From positions 1 through 50,675 of the forward strand of contig QHRA01000176.1 of assembly GCA_003221295.1 (NCBI GenBank): DNA of 50,675 nucleotides, read 5' to 3'. The DNA comes from Verrucomicrobiota bacterium. GTDB lineage: Bacteria; Verrucomicrobiota; Verrucomicrobiia; Chthoniobacterales; UBA10450. The notes under the pieces are model-generated. The model did not search any database. It was not told the origin of the DNA and was given only the letters and a program-made list of their open reading frames with translations. Of the stretch, positions 18,863 to 29,260 are shown piece after piece. The translations under genes and the position numbers were made by a program. The first letter of the stretch is position 1. Each line of letters begins with the position of its first letter.

Positions 18863-19616
18863 GCTTCAGCCCGCGCTTTCCCTCGTTCTCGAAGCGCTCA
18901 GGGAAATTCGCGATTCCCGGGAGAAACCATTCCGCGTTTCCCGCGCGACGCTTAACCGATTGCTTGAGTCTCGACCGGACCACAACGTTGCCGATATTGC
19001 GGCCAAAGCCGCGGCGCTCGGACAGGTGCGCGATCGCGTCTGCGTTTGTATGAAGTGTCCGCACCTCGCGCGGAGCCGCACCCAGACTGTCTTCGGAGTC
19101 GGTAATCCGGATGCGGAGTTGATGTTCGTCGGTGAAGCACCAGGCGCGGATGAAGATGCGCGCGGCGAGCCCTTCGTGGGCCGGGCCGGTCAATTGCTCA
19201 CTCGCATCATCGAGACGATGGGCCTTAGCCGCGACGAGGTTTACATCGCAAATATTTTAAAATGCCGTCCCGACATGCCGAAGGGCGTGTCCGGAAATCG
19301 TCCGCCGACGCCTGAAGAAATGCGGACCTGCATCGGCTATCTGATTGAGCAAATCAAAATCATTCAACCGCGCGTGGTGGTCGCGCTGGGCGCAACCGCA
19401 GTGGAAGGTTTGCTCGGAGCGCGCCGCATGATGCGTGAGTTGCGTGGCAAATGGCATTCCTATCACGACACCCCACTCATGATCACGTATCACCCATCGT
19501 ATTTGCTGCGGAACCAATCGCCCGGTGAGAAACGCAAAGTTTGGGAAGACATGATGGCGGTGCTGGAAAAACTCGACCGCCCGATCAGCGAGAGACAACG
19601 AAACTATTTTCTCTGA
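18861..19616 (+). CDS. Type-4 (Fe-S) uracil-DNA glycosylase
   Basis: [74 protein letters not shown]. Confidence 0.94.
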   Translation: MLQPALSLVLEALREIRDSREKPFRVSRATLNRLLESRPDHNVADIAAKAAALGQVRDRVCVCMKCPHLARSRTQTVFGVGNPDAELMFVGEAPGADEDARGEPFVGRAGQLLTRIIETMGLSRDEVYIANILKCRPDMPKGVSGNRPPTPEEMRTCIGYLIEQIKIIQPRVVVALGATAVEGLLGARRMMRELRGKWHSYHDTPLMITYHPSYLLRNQSPGEKRKVWEDMMAVLEKLDRPISERQRNYFL

Positions 19617-19629
19617 GCTTGGCTTCTTC

Positions 19630-19707
19630 TGCAGCGGCGGTCTATGACCGCCGAAAATCGATCGAATCGGTGATCAGATGATAGCCGCGGCCAACGACCG
19701 CGGCTAC
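19630..19707. repeat. Pair of short hairpins (GCGGCGGTCTATGACCGCC and GCCGCGGCCAACGACCGCGGC types)
   Basis: gcagcggcggtctatgaccgccg and gatagccgcggccaacgaccgcggctac. Confidence 0.8.
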
Positions 19708-19800
19708 AACATCGCCAACACGTTTCGCGAAACGTTTTCCTTGTCATTCGTGTCATCCCGAACTCCGAACGCTTCCGGGGTTACGGACCTCGCCTTTGTG

Positions 19801-19870
19801 GCCCCCGCGGAGCGTCGCCCAACCAACAATCGTCGACGTGAATTGATAGGGCGAGACTCTAGTCGAGCCA
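19801..19870. repeat. Family C repeat (copy C3)
   Basis: gcccccgcggagcgtcgcccaaccaac ... gtgaattgatagggcgagactctagtcgagcc; resembles 31262 and 42469 copies. Confidence 0.75.
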
Positions 19871-19912
19871 AGACTGACGCGTTGATTCGTTAATTCAACT
19901 GGGGCGCCGCCG

Positions 19913-20902
19913 CTACAGCTTTGCTCGCGCCCTTCGCAACCGGCTCCGACTTGCAAGCGTGATCGTGGTTGACGCAATCATGCCGCGCACTTCATTGCGC
20001 GGAACTTTCACGCGTGTGCGTAAAGCTTCCAATCCGCTTTCCTCGAGTAGTGAGAGAGTGCGTACTCCGATCATTGCCGGCAGAACTGTGGCTACGCGCA
20101 CTCGCGGCGGATTGATCGCAATGGAATACTCCAGCCCCGCGTCCAACCCAGCGCGCGCTTCCGCGACCCACCGCAAATAAATTGGCAGAAAATCAGCCGG
20201 CCCGTTCAGCAGATCGGACACCGAAAGATTGGCGGCACGCAATTCGTCCTCCGGAAAATAACAGCGACCTGCGCGTAAATCGCTGCCCGCGTCGCGTAAA
20301 ATATTTACCAACTGCAACCCGCGACCATAATTCGTTCCCAGCTCGAGCATGTCCGCTTCGTCGCGTGCCGTGAAACTCTGCACTTTGCGAAAACAAACGC
20401 GCGTCCAAAATTCGCCTACGCAACCGGCAACCAAATAGGTGTACTCGCGCAATTCCTCTGCATTACCCAGCGCCGCGGGTCCTCCACCCCATCGCGTCAA
20501 ATCCTGACGCTGACCACGCGTGATGATCGCGAGCAGTTCGCGAACATCGCGCTGATCTTCCGGCGAAAGATTTTCCAGCGACCGCAAAATTGCCTCCGCT
20601 GATTCCAACAGCGTCCTTTCCCCCTCCGTCATCCCGAGCGCAGTCGAGGGATCCCGTTGCGAAACAAGAAGCTCTTTCAATGCTTCCCCAATCGCTTGGT
20701 CTTTTCCCGCAATTCCCGCCGCGAAGCGATCCAGCAATTCGATTCGTTTTTCAACATCAACGGCACTGCTGTCGGCAATGGTGTCGCTCGTTCGCGCCAA
20801 TAGATAAGCCAGCGCGACTGGTTCCCGCAGCGCACGTGGCAGTAAGCGAATCGAAATATAAAACGAACGCGAAACCGGTTTCAGCAATTCGAACTGTTTC
20901 AC
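19913..20902 (-). CDS. Squalene/phytoene synthase family protein (trans-isoprenyl diphosphate synthase) carrying a repeat-derived insertion
   Basis: LLKPVSRSFYISIRLLPRALREPVALAYLLARTSDTIADS; ELGTNYGRGLQLVNILRDAGSD; GRCYFPEDEL; GTG start at 20902 proposed, longest ORF extends to 21100. Confidence 0.9.
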   Translation of the reverse strand: MKQFELLKPVSRSFYISIRLLPRALREPVALAYLLARTSDTIADSSAVDVEKRIELLDRFAAGIAGKDQAIGEALKELLVSQRDPSTALGMTEGERTLLESAEAILRSLENLSPEDQRDVRELLAIITRGQRQDLTRWGGGPAALGNAEELREYTYLVAGCVGEFWTRVCFRKVQSFTARDEADMLELGTNYGRGLQLVNILRDAGSDLRAGRCYFPEDELRAANLSVSDLLNGPADFLPIYLRWVAEARAGLDAGLEYSIAINPPRVRVATVLPAMIGVRTLSLLEESGLEALRTRVKVPRNEVRGMIASTTITLASRSRLRRARAKL

Positions 20903-20973
20903 AGGCAAAGGTTGCTCAGCTCGATCCGATCCGCGAGATGTAACTGTGGAAGCGTCGGAAGATTTACGATTCT

Positions 20974-22095
20974 GTGAACGAACCTGAGACGCACACCTCA
21001 AACGTGATCCGGCACCTTTACGTTCATTTTCCATTCTGCGCGCGCATTTGTCCTTACTGTGCTTTTTACAAGACGCGCGGGAACGCAGCGGAGGTCGCAC
21101 GCTTTTGCGAGGCGCTCATCTTCGAAGCGAGGCGAGTTGCGGAAAAATTTCCCCTGATGCTGGAAACAATATTCTTCGGCGGCGGCACCCCAACCGTTCT
21201 CAGCACGGCTCAACTGAAGAACTTGCTCGAGCTATTTCACGAAATTTTCGATCTCGGCGCATTGCGTGAATGGAGCATTGAGGCAAACCCTGGGAGCGTC
21301 TCGGCAAAGAAAGCGGCGGCGTTACGCGAGTCCGGTATCAACCGTATCAGCCTCGGCGTGCAAAGTTGGGACAACCAGCTTTTGAATTTGCTGGGCCGCG
21401 AGCATCATGCAGCCCAGGCAGAAGAGTCGTTTCATATTTTTCGCAGCGCCGGATTTTCCAACATCAGCGTCGACTTGATGTTTGCGTTACCCGGGCAAAC
21501 GGAAACGCAATGGCGCGGTTCCTTGCAGAAAACGATCGCGCTCCAGCCCGAACATATTTCTACCTACTGCCTCACCTATGAGGAGGACACTGAGTTTCTC
21601 GCGCGATTCGCACGTGGCGAATTCGCTGTTAACGATGAAACCGAAGCACGCTTTCTTGACTTGGCGATGACGACGCTCGAGAGCGCTGGCTACGAGCATT
21701 ACGAGATTTCAAATTATGCGCGTCCGGGATTTCGCTCCGAGCACAATCGGGCTTACTGGCGCGGCGCGGACTATATCGGGATCGGTCCAAGTGCGTTTTC
21801 GACGCGCGGATTCGAGCGCTGGCAGAACATCGCCGATCATAATGAATACGCCCGGCGCCTGTTCGCCAACGAATCACCGATCACGTCGATCGAAAAATTA
21901 ACTCCCACAATGAAACGGACCGAGCACATCGCACTCGGCTTGCGGACGAGCGAGGGAATTGTCGTCGATACGATCGATCAAAATCAGGCAGAGGAATTGA
22001 TCAGCGACGGATTGCTCGCGCGCAGGGCAAATCGCTTCGCTTTGACTCGCGCCGGGAAATTGCTAGCCGATTCCGTCGCCGAAGAGTTGTTGTAG
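20974..22095 (+). CDS. hemW: HemW-like radical SAM protein (coproporphyrinogen III oxidase-like)
   Basis: HLYVHFPFCARICPYCAFYK; FFGGGTPTVLS; GVQSWDNQLLNLLGREH; GTG start. Confidence 0.93.
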   Translation: MNEPETHTSNVIRHLYVHFPFCARICPYCAFYKTRGNAAEVARFCEALIFEARRVAEKFPLMLETIFFGGGTPTVLSTAQLKNLLELFHEIFDLGALREWSIEANPGSVSAKKAAALRESGINRISLGVQSWDNQLLNLLGREHHAAQAEESFHIFRSAGFSNISVDLMFALPGQTETQWRGSLQKTIALQPEHISTYCLTYEEDTEFLARFARGEFAVNDETEARFLDLAMTTLESAGYEHYEISNYARPGFRSEHNRAYWRGADYIGIGPSAFSTRGFERWQNIADHNEYARRLFANESPITSIEKLTPTMKRTEHIALGLRTSEGIVVDTIDQNQAEELISDGLLARRANRFALTRAGKLLADSVAEELL

Positions 22096-22117
22096 ATCCG
22101 CCGGCAATCCCTCCGGG

Positions 22118-22225
22118 CAGCACACGCGTCTCGCGTGTTGGCGATCGCGTCCTCGCGATCGCGGACTTTTCTGTAAACCTGTTTCGGCGAGACGCGTGCG
22201 CTACCGAGATTCCTTCATGCCGGCT
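22118..22225. repeat. Composite palindromic repeats downstream of hemW
   Basis: acacgcgtctcgcgtgt and gcgatcgcgtcctcgcgatcgc inverted repeats, then cggcgagacgcgtgcgctacc. Confidence 0.8.
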
Positions 22226-22284
22226 TCTGCCGAGGGACGAGATTTTTCTCGTCCTGACGTGCGGAAGCACGTTCCTCCAAAGAA

Positions 22285-22995
22285 TCACACCCCGCCGTAA
22301 CGGCGTTGCCGTTTCGCGAAATCGTCAACCGCCGCAAACAAATCTTTCCTCGTGAAATCCGGCCACAGCTTTGGCGTCACATACATTTCGGTATAAGAAA
22401 GCTGCCAGAGCAAAAAATTGGAAATCCGCATCTCACCAGAGGTGCGAATCAGCAGGTCCGGATCAGGATAATACCGGGTGTAAAGATGTTTGCTGAACAT
22501 CTCTGGATTAATCATCGCTCGATCAATGTGGCCGGCTTCGACTTCGCGCAGCAAACTGCGAATTCCATCGATGATCTCGTCGCGGCCACCGTAACTGAGC
22601 GCGAGAATGAGGGTAAGCCCGGTGTTTGAGGCCGTGCGTTTGATCGATTCGTGCAATCGCTTCTGGCAGTTGTCCGGTAAATCGGTCAGTCGTCCGATTG
22701 CCTGTAGCCGGACATTTTTCTCGATTAGCTCCGGCGTTTTATCCTTTAAAAATTTCTCGAGCAACCGCATCAACGCGAAGACTTCGCTTTTTGGTCGCTG
22801 CCAGTTTTCCGCGGAGAAGGCGTAGAGCGTAAGGTACGCCACCTTCAATTCGCCGCAGCCTTCCACACATTCGCGCACCGCGTCCGCCCCTTTCTCGTGG
22901 CCCTTGATCCGCGGTAAACCACGCTGCCTGGCCCAGCGACCGTTCCCATCCATGATGATGGCGATATGTCGCGGAATGATTTTTGGCGTCGCCAT
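22285..22995 (-). CDS. uppS: Isoprenyl transferase (undecaprenyl diphosphate synthase)
   Basis: PRHIAIIMDGNGRWARQRGLPRIKGHEKGADAVR; LTLYAFSAENWQRP; DLLIRTSGEMRISNFLLWQLSYTE. Confidence 0.97.
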   Translation of the reverse strand: MATPKIIPRHIAIIMDGNGRWARQRGLPRIKGHEKGADAVRECVEGCGELKVAYLTLYAFSAENWQRPKSEVFALMRLLEKFLKDKTPELIEKNVRLQAIGRLTDLPDNCQKRLHESIKRTASNTGLTLILALSYGGRDEIIDGIRSLLREVEAGHIDRAMINPEMFSKHLYTRYYPDPDLLIRTSGEMRISNFLLWQLSYTEMYVTPKLWPDFTRKDLFAAVDDFAKRQRRYGGV

Positions 22996-22997
22996 CC

Positions 22998-24323
<1,326 letters not shown>

Positions 24324-24401
24324 TCACAGGATAAGAGCAGCGGCGTGCCGCGCAAGACCATTCTGGACATGCGGCACGATAATGAGGTATCTGAACAAAA
24401 T

Positions 24402-24545
24402 ATGCGTACCATCCTACTGATCATTCTGGTGCTGTTGTTAATTGGCGCATTGCCGACCTGGCCCTATAGCTCGGGCTGGGGTTATTATCCGGGCGGCGGG
24501 TTATTGCTTCTGATAATCTTAATCCTGGTCCTTTGGCGGGCCTAG
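24402..24545 (+). CDS. DUF3309-type small membrane protein (47 aa)
   Basis: MRTILLIILVLLLIGALPTWPYSSGWGYYPGGGLLLLIILILVLWRA. Confidence 0.85.
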   Translation: MRTILLIILVLLLIGALPTWPYSSGWGYYPGGGLLLLIILILVLWRA

Positions 24546-24616
24546 CGCGTCTGTTTCTGCATATCGGGAGCGCCGGCTTCCGCTACATTCGGCATCCCTG
24601 CCGAATGATGAGTCAT

Positions 24617-25021
24617 TTACTTCGCCACCACTCGCACCACCGGCAACGGAAAACGCAAACGCAATTCGTCCTGAAGATAAATCTCGACGTGATGCAGTCC
24701 GAATTGCTGGAACTGCACCCCGCCAAAGTAATGAACATTCGTGGCGTGCCCTTCCATATCCTTTAACTCAAAATCCACCTCCGCCTGCGCCAGCACCTGT
24801 TGCTCATCTACCCCAATGATGCGCGAGCGCTGCTTGAATTTTCCCGCGCCGCTGCACCAACGCGACCAAATGCAAAGTCGCATGCAGGTGATGGGCAACT
24901 GCGGGGCGGGCACGATATTGATCACGCCCACCAGTGTCTGCATGCCATTGAATTCGTGCCGGACATCCTCGCACAGCACGCAGCTTTGCAGATCGGGCAG
25001 GATAACGTCGGTCGCAGCCAT
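24617..25021 (-). CDS. Conserved protein of unknown function (DUF6941-like)
   Basis: CEDVRHEFNGMQTLVGVINIV ... HYFGGVQFQQFGLHHVEIYLQDELRLRFPLPVVRV. Confidence 0.7.
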   Translation of the reverse strand: MAATDVILPDLQSCVLCEDVRHEFNGMQTLVGVINIVPAPQLPITCMRLCIWSRWCSGAGKFKQRSRIIGVDEQQVLAQAEVDFELKDMEGHATNVHYFGGVQFQQFGLHHVEIYLQDELRLRFPLPVVRVVAK

Positions 25022-25024
25022 TTC

Positions 25025-25885
25025 TTAAATCAAACCGCCAATGAGCAGCGCGAATAACACTACCGCGAAAATAATCCGATAAATCGCAAACGGCGCGAAC
25101 CCACGCGCCCGCACCCAGTTCATAAACCAGGCAACAACGCCCAAGGCCACCACAAATGAAACAATTGCGCCAATCATTAGCACTACCCAATTGTGCCCGG
25201 TCATCACCAGCGGCGCGAGTCTTGTTTCATCGCTACCGTGCCGCAAGGTCTTGAGCAAATCGTAGCCGGTCGCAACTACCATCGTCGGCATGGAAAGGAA
25301 AAACGAAAACTCCAACGCTGCGCTCCGGGAAAGCCCGGCCAACTGCCCGGCCGCAATGGTTGACATCGAACGCGAGGTTCCCGGGAAAACAGCCGATGCA
25401 ATCTGGGCGAAACCGATCCAGGCTGCCTGCGGCAACGACATTTCCTCCATTCGCAATGTGCGTGGATTGCGACACAACGCGTCCACCAACCACATGATGA
25501 CGCCGCCGATGAACAGTGCCCACGCCATCACCCAAAGATTTTCCAGGTTCCGCCCGATTTGTTTTTTCAAAAGAAACGATGGCACCGCGGTGATCACAAA
25601 GGCGATGAGGGTGAGACCGAGTGGATGCGTGAAAAGATTACGCCTTCCACTTTCGCCGCGCGGGAAAGTCGCAAGAAATTTCAGGATTCGATTCCAAAAA
25701 TAAACCGGCAGCGCCAGGATTGCTCCCAGTTGGATCACGATCGTGTACATCTTCCAATAAGCATCGTGCAGATCGAGATGTAGCAGCGCCTCGACGATCC
25801 GGAGATGAGCGGTCGAGCTAACCGGCAAAAATTCCGTTAGTCCTTCGACTACGCCGAGTAAAATGGATAGAAGAAAATCGTTCAC
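25025..25885 (-). CDS. uppP: Undecaprenyl-diphosphatase
   Basis: LGVVEGLTEFLPVSSTAHLRI; FPGTSRSMSTIAAGQLAGLSRSAALEFSFFLSMP. Confidence 0.96.
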   Translation of the reverse strand: MNDFLLSILLGVVEGLTEFLPVSSTAHLRIVEALLHLDLHDAYWKMYTIVIQLGAILALPVYFWNRILKFLATFPRGESGRRNLFTHPLGLTLIAFVITAVPSFLLKKQIGRNLENLWVMAWALFIGGVIMWLVDALCRNPRTLRMEEMSLPQAAWIGFAQIASAVFPGTSRSMSTIAAGQLAGLSRSAALEFSFFLSMPTMVVATGYDLLKTLRHGSDETRLAPLVMTGHNWVVLMIGAIVSFVVALGVVAWFMNWVRARGFAPFAIYRIIFAVVLFALLIGGLI

Positions 25886-26008
25886 TGTGACAGCTCTACC
25901 CTCTTGTTCGTGCTTTCGCTACAATCGCAGGAGCGTCATCTTCAGCGTGTCCATGGTCAAAATTAATTTTGATTGGTCCGCAACCGAACCTCATTGTCAC
26001 CTCTCGCG

Positions 26009-27079
26009 ATGAAACTCTTCGTTACCGGAATCTGCGGCTTTGTCGGTAGTTCGCTCGCAACCTGGTTTCGTGAGCGTCGGCCTTCTTTCAAAATTAACGG
26101 GATCGATAACTTCGTCAGGCCCGGAAGCGAGACGAATCGTTCGATCTTGCGCTCACGAGGAATCACCGTCCAGCACGGCGATGTTCGAAACGCCTCGGAC
26201 TTCGAGAACCTTCCTGCGGTTGATTGGGTAATTGATGCCGCTGCTAATCCCAGTGTCCTCGCCGGAGTAGACAATCGCAGCAGCTCGCGGCAGGTGATCG
26301 AACACAACCTCTACGGAACGGCAAATGTCCTTGAATATTGCAAACGCGTTAAAGCAGGCCTGGTTCTCCTGAGTACCAGCCGTGTCTACTCTATTCCTGC
26401 GCTGGCGGGGTTGCCGTTAATCAAAGGCAACCACGCTTTCGAATGGGATAAAGCCGCCGCTCCGGTTCAGGGCGCGTCAGCTAACGGGCTAACGACGCAA
26501 TTCTCAACTTCACCTCCGGTTTCACTCTATGGCAGCACCAAGCTGGCTTCCGAGTACCTGGCTCTGGAATACCAATACAGTTTCTCTTTTCCATTATGGA
26601 TTAATCGCTGCGGCGTTATCGCGGGAGCAGGGCAGTTTGGAACCGCAGAGCAAGGGATTTTCTCTTACTGGATACATGCCTACTCGCAAAAGGGCCCGCT
26701 GAAATACATCGGGTTTGATGGCTCGGGCCGGCAGGTTAGGGACGGGCTTCATCCCAACGATTTGGCCGAGCTTGTCGCACAGCAAATAGAATACTCTCAG
26801 AAACCGGAAGCCATGACGTTCAACGTCGGAGGGGGCGCCGCTAACGCCATGTCTCTGGCGCAACTTACAAGCTGGTGCGCCGAGCGTTTCGGAAAACATT
26901 CGCTCGAATCCGATCTGACCCCGCGTTCTTTCGATGTTCCTTGGCTGGTGATGGATAATCGACAAATCGCTGCCCAGTTTAACTGGCGTCCAAAGCGTGA
27001 CCTGCCGTCCATCCTCGATGAAATTGCCAACCACGCGCAATGCAATCCGCATTGGCTCGACCTCTCCTCTGCGCCATGA
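26009..27079 (+). CDS. NAD-dependent epimerase/dehydratase (CDP-paratose/tyvelose epimerase-like)
   Basis: MKLFVTGICGFVGSSLATWF; VDWVIDAAANPSVLAGVDN; SLYGSTKLASEYLALEY. Confidence 0.87.
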   Translation: MKLFVTGICGFVGSSLATWFRERRPSFKINGIDNFVRPGSETNRSILRSRGITVQHGDVRNASDFENLPAVDWVIDAAANPSVLAGVDNRSSSRQVIEHNLYGTANVLEYCKRVKAGLVLLSTSRVYSIPALAGLPLIKGNHAFEWDKAAAPVQGASANGLTTQFSTSPPVSLYGSTKLASEYLALEYQYSFSFPLWINRCGVIAGAGQFGTAEQGIFSYWIHAYSQKGPLKYIGFDGSGRQVRDGLHPNDLAELVAQQIEYSQKPEAMTFNVGGGAANAMSLAQLTSWCAERFGKHSLESDLTPRSFDVPWLVMDNRQIAAQFNWRPKRDLPSILDEIANHAQCNPHWLDLSSAP

Positions 27080-27855
27080 CTGACCCGCCACGAGAGCAAC
27101 CGCCCCTCCAGCTCCTTAGCGTTGTTATTCCAGCGCGCGATGAAGCCGGATGCATCGCCGCGACGGTGGAACATCTGCACGTCGAGTTACGTCTCAACAA
27201 CGTTCCTCATGAAATTATCGTTATTGACGACGGCAGCACCGACAAAACCTGGGAGGTTTTACAGGAAACGCAGAAACGCGTGGAAACCTTGCACCCACTT
27301 CAAAATTTGGAAGCGCATGGATTCGGCCGCGCCGTCGTCCTCGGCTTCGACCAGGCCAAAGGCGACGCTCTCGTCATCATGATGGCTGATGAATCGGACG
27401 ATTGCCGTGACGTGGTGCGTTACTGGCAGGTCCTTAACTCCGGTTATGACTGTGTATTCGGCAGTCGTTTTGTCAAAGGTGGCGGTGCCATTGATTATCC
27501 CTGGCTCAAACTTTGGATCAATCGCTGCGCTAATTTATTCATTCGCGCCCTTTTTCGCATCAAACCTAACGACATTACGAATGCCTTTAAGGCCTATCGG
27601 CGGCAGGTCATTGATGGCTGCCGTCCATTCCTCTCGCCGCATTTCAATTTGACCGTCGAAATCCCGCTAAAAGCGATCGTGCGCGGTTATACCTGGACGG
27701 TGATTCCAATTACCTGGCGCAATCGCCGAACCGGCACCGCCAAGCTCAAGATCAAAGAAATGGGCAGCCGTTACCTTTTCATTTGCCTTTATATTTGGCT
27801 CGAAAAATACTTTAGTCGCGGCGACTACAAGAAAACAAGTGAACCCAGCGAATAA
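27076..27855 (+). CDS. Glycosyltransferase family 2 (dolichyl-phosphate mannosyltransferase-like)
   Basis: LSVVIPARDEAGCIAATVEHLHVEL; EIIVIDDGSTDKTWEVL; FGSRFVKGGGAIDYPWLKLWINRCAN; ATGA overlap with preceding gene. Confidence 0.92.
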   Translation: MTDPPREQPPLQLLSVVIPARDEAGCIAATVEHLHVELRLNNVPHEIIVIDDGSTDKTWEVLQETQKRVETLHPLQNLEAHGFGRAVVLGFDQAKGDALVIMMADESDDCRDVVRYWQVLNSGYDCVFGSRFVKGGGAIDYPWLKLWINRCANLFIRALFRIKPNDITNAFKAYRRQVIDGCRPFLSPHFNLTVEIPLKAIVRGYTWTVIPITWRNRRTGTAKLKIKEMGSRYLFICLYIWLEKYFSRGDYKKTSEPSE

Positions 27856-28513
27856 AGCCCAACTACAGTCACTTTATCAGAATCGTTTCGGCGAGCGCTT
27901 GGAATATCGCGACCAAGTATGGGCAACTTTGTGCTCGGAGTTTTGGCAACGCTTGGTTCCCGAAGATGGTAGTGTTCTTGATCTTGGTTGTGGTTACGGG
28001 CAATTCATTAATCATATTCGTTCCCGCTGCAAATGGGCGATGGACCTGAATCCTTCCACCAAACAATACCTGGACAAGTCGGTAACCCTTCTCGAACAAG
28101 ACTGCTCGACTCGTTGGAACCTGCCCGACCAAGATCTTGATGTTGTTTTTACCAGTAACTTTTTTGAGCACTTGCCCGATAAGGAATCGCTAAACCGAAC
28201 TCTCCACGAAGCCCATCGCTGTCTGCGTGAAGGCGGCTGCCTTATCGCATTGGGGCCGAACATCAAATGCTTACCGGGAAGATATTGGGACTTTTGGGAC
28301 CACTCACTTCCGTTGACGGAAAAATCATTGTCCGAAGGGCTACGCGCGACCGGATTTACTATCGAGCAAGCAGTTGCAAAATTCTTGCCCTATACCATGG
28401 CCACAGGGCCACGCTTTCCTAGGTTCTTAATCGCGATTTACCTGAAACTTCCTTTCCTTTGGCGGCTTTTCGGCGAACAATTCCTTCTTGTCGCTCGCAA
28501 ACAATCATTTTGA
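27839..28513 (+). CDS. Class I SAM-dependent methyltransferase
   Basis: VLDLGCGYGQFINHI; DVVFTSNFFEHLPDKESLNRTLHEAHRCLREGG; GTG start overlapping the GT2 end. Confidence 0.9.
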   Translation: MNPANKAQLQSLYQNRFGERLEYRDQVWATLCSEFWQRLVPEDGSVLDLGCGYGQFINHIRSRCKWAMDLNPSTKQYLDKSVTLLEQDCSTRWNLPDQDLDVVFTSNFFEHLPDKESLNRTLHEAHRCLREGGCLIALGPNIKCLPGRYWDFWDHSLPLTEKSLSEGLRATGFTIEQAVAKFLPYTMATGPRFPRFLIAIYLKLPFLWRLFGEQFLLVARKQSF

Positions 28514-28778
28514 TGAGATACGTCAGGCTCGAAAAATATTTTAGCAAAGGCGACTACCAAAAGAAATCGAGTGAAGCTGCCGAAGCTCGGGCGTTCGTTC
28601 TGGCTGTTTCTGTTGGCCCCGGGGATTATTGGCACGAAAAAGAGGAACGAAGCCGAAGAAGATAACAAGCGTTGAAATTATGTAGCGAAGAGTGCAGCAG
28701 AAAGAGACTCAATCACTAATCAAGTGAGGCCGCCAGGATTTTGATTGTTCCATTGCGCTAGAAACCTGAGCTTCTCTA

Positions 28779-29219
28779 TCAGCTATGGACCCCGGCTTCT
28801 ACTCGTAAAACCTTCCCCTTTGTCATCTGATCATAGATCCAGTGATAGGTACGCTCCAAATCATCGCGTAGCTTCGGTGCCGGCTCCCAGTTGTAAATTT
28901 TCTGGATTAGCGTGTTGTCGCTGTTACGACCATTTACTCCTTTGGGCGCTTTTAGATTGTAGCTCCGTTTTAGTTTTACGCCGCCGATCTCCTCCACCAT
29001 GCCGACTAGCTGATTGATACTAACGAGTTCGTTACTGCCGAGGTTTAACGGCTCGACAAAATCGCCGTCCATGATCATCTGTGTACCCTTCACACAGTCA
29101 TCAATCCACATGAAGCCGCGCGTCTGATGGCCGTCGTGCCCCAGATCGCACGTATCCCCGGCGGCAGCTGCGCGCCGCGTCGAAAAGAATTTCGCGCGCG
29201 CGATCCCGGTCGATGACAC
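28779..29219 (-). pseudogene. Truncated C-terminal remnant of a GDP-mannose 3,5-epimerase-like NAD-dependent epimerase
   Basis: DGHQTRGFMWIDDCVKGTQMIMDGDFVEPLNLGSNELVSINQLVGMVEEIGG ... PKGVNGRNSDNTLIQKIYNWEPAPKLRDDLERTYHWIYDQM; no Rossmann N-terminus and upstream IWG in another frame. Confidence 0.75.
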
Positions 29220-29260
29220 TAATTCGCACGCCGTGGGCGTGGATTGCCGGTGCGGTCATT

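Noticed and set aside
26009-29219. A complete O-antigen/capsule biosynthesis cluster
   Set aside because: Only an epimerase, one GT2, one methyltransferase and gene remnants are present; no Wzx/Wzy/ABC transporter.
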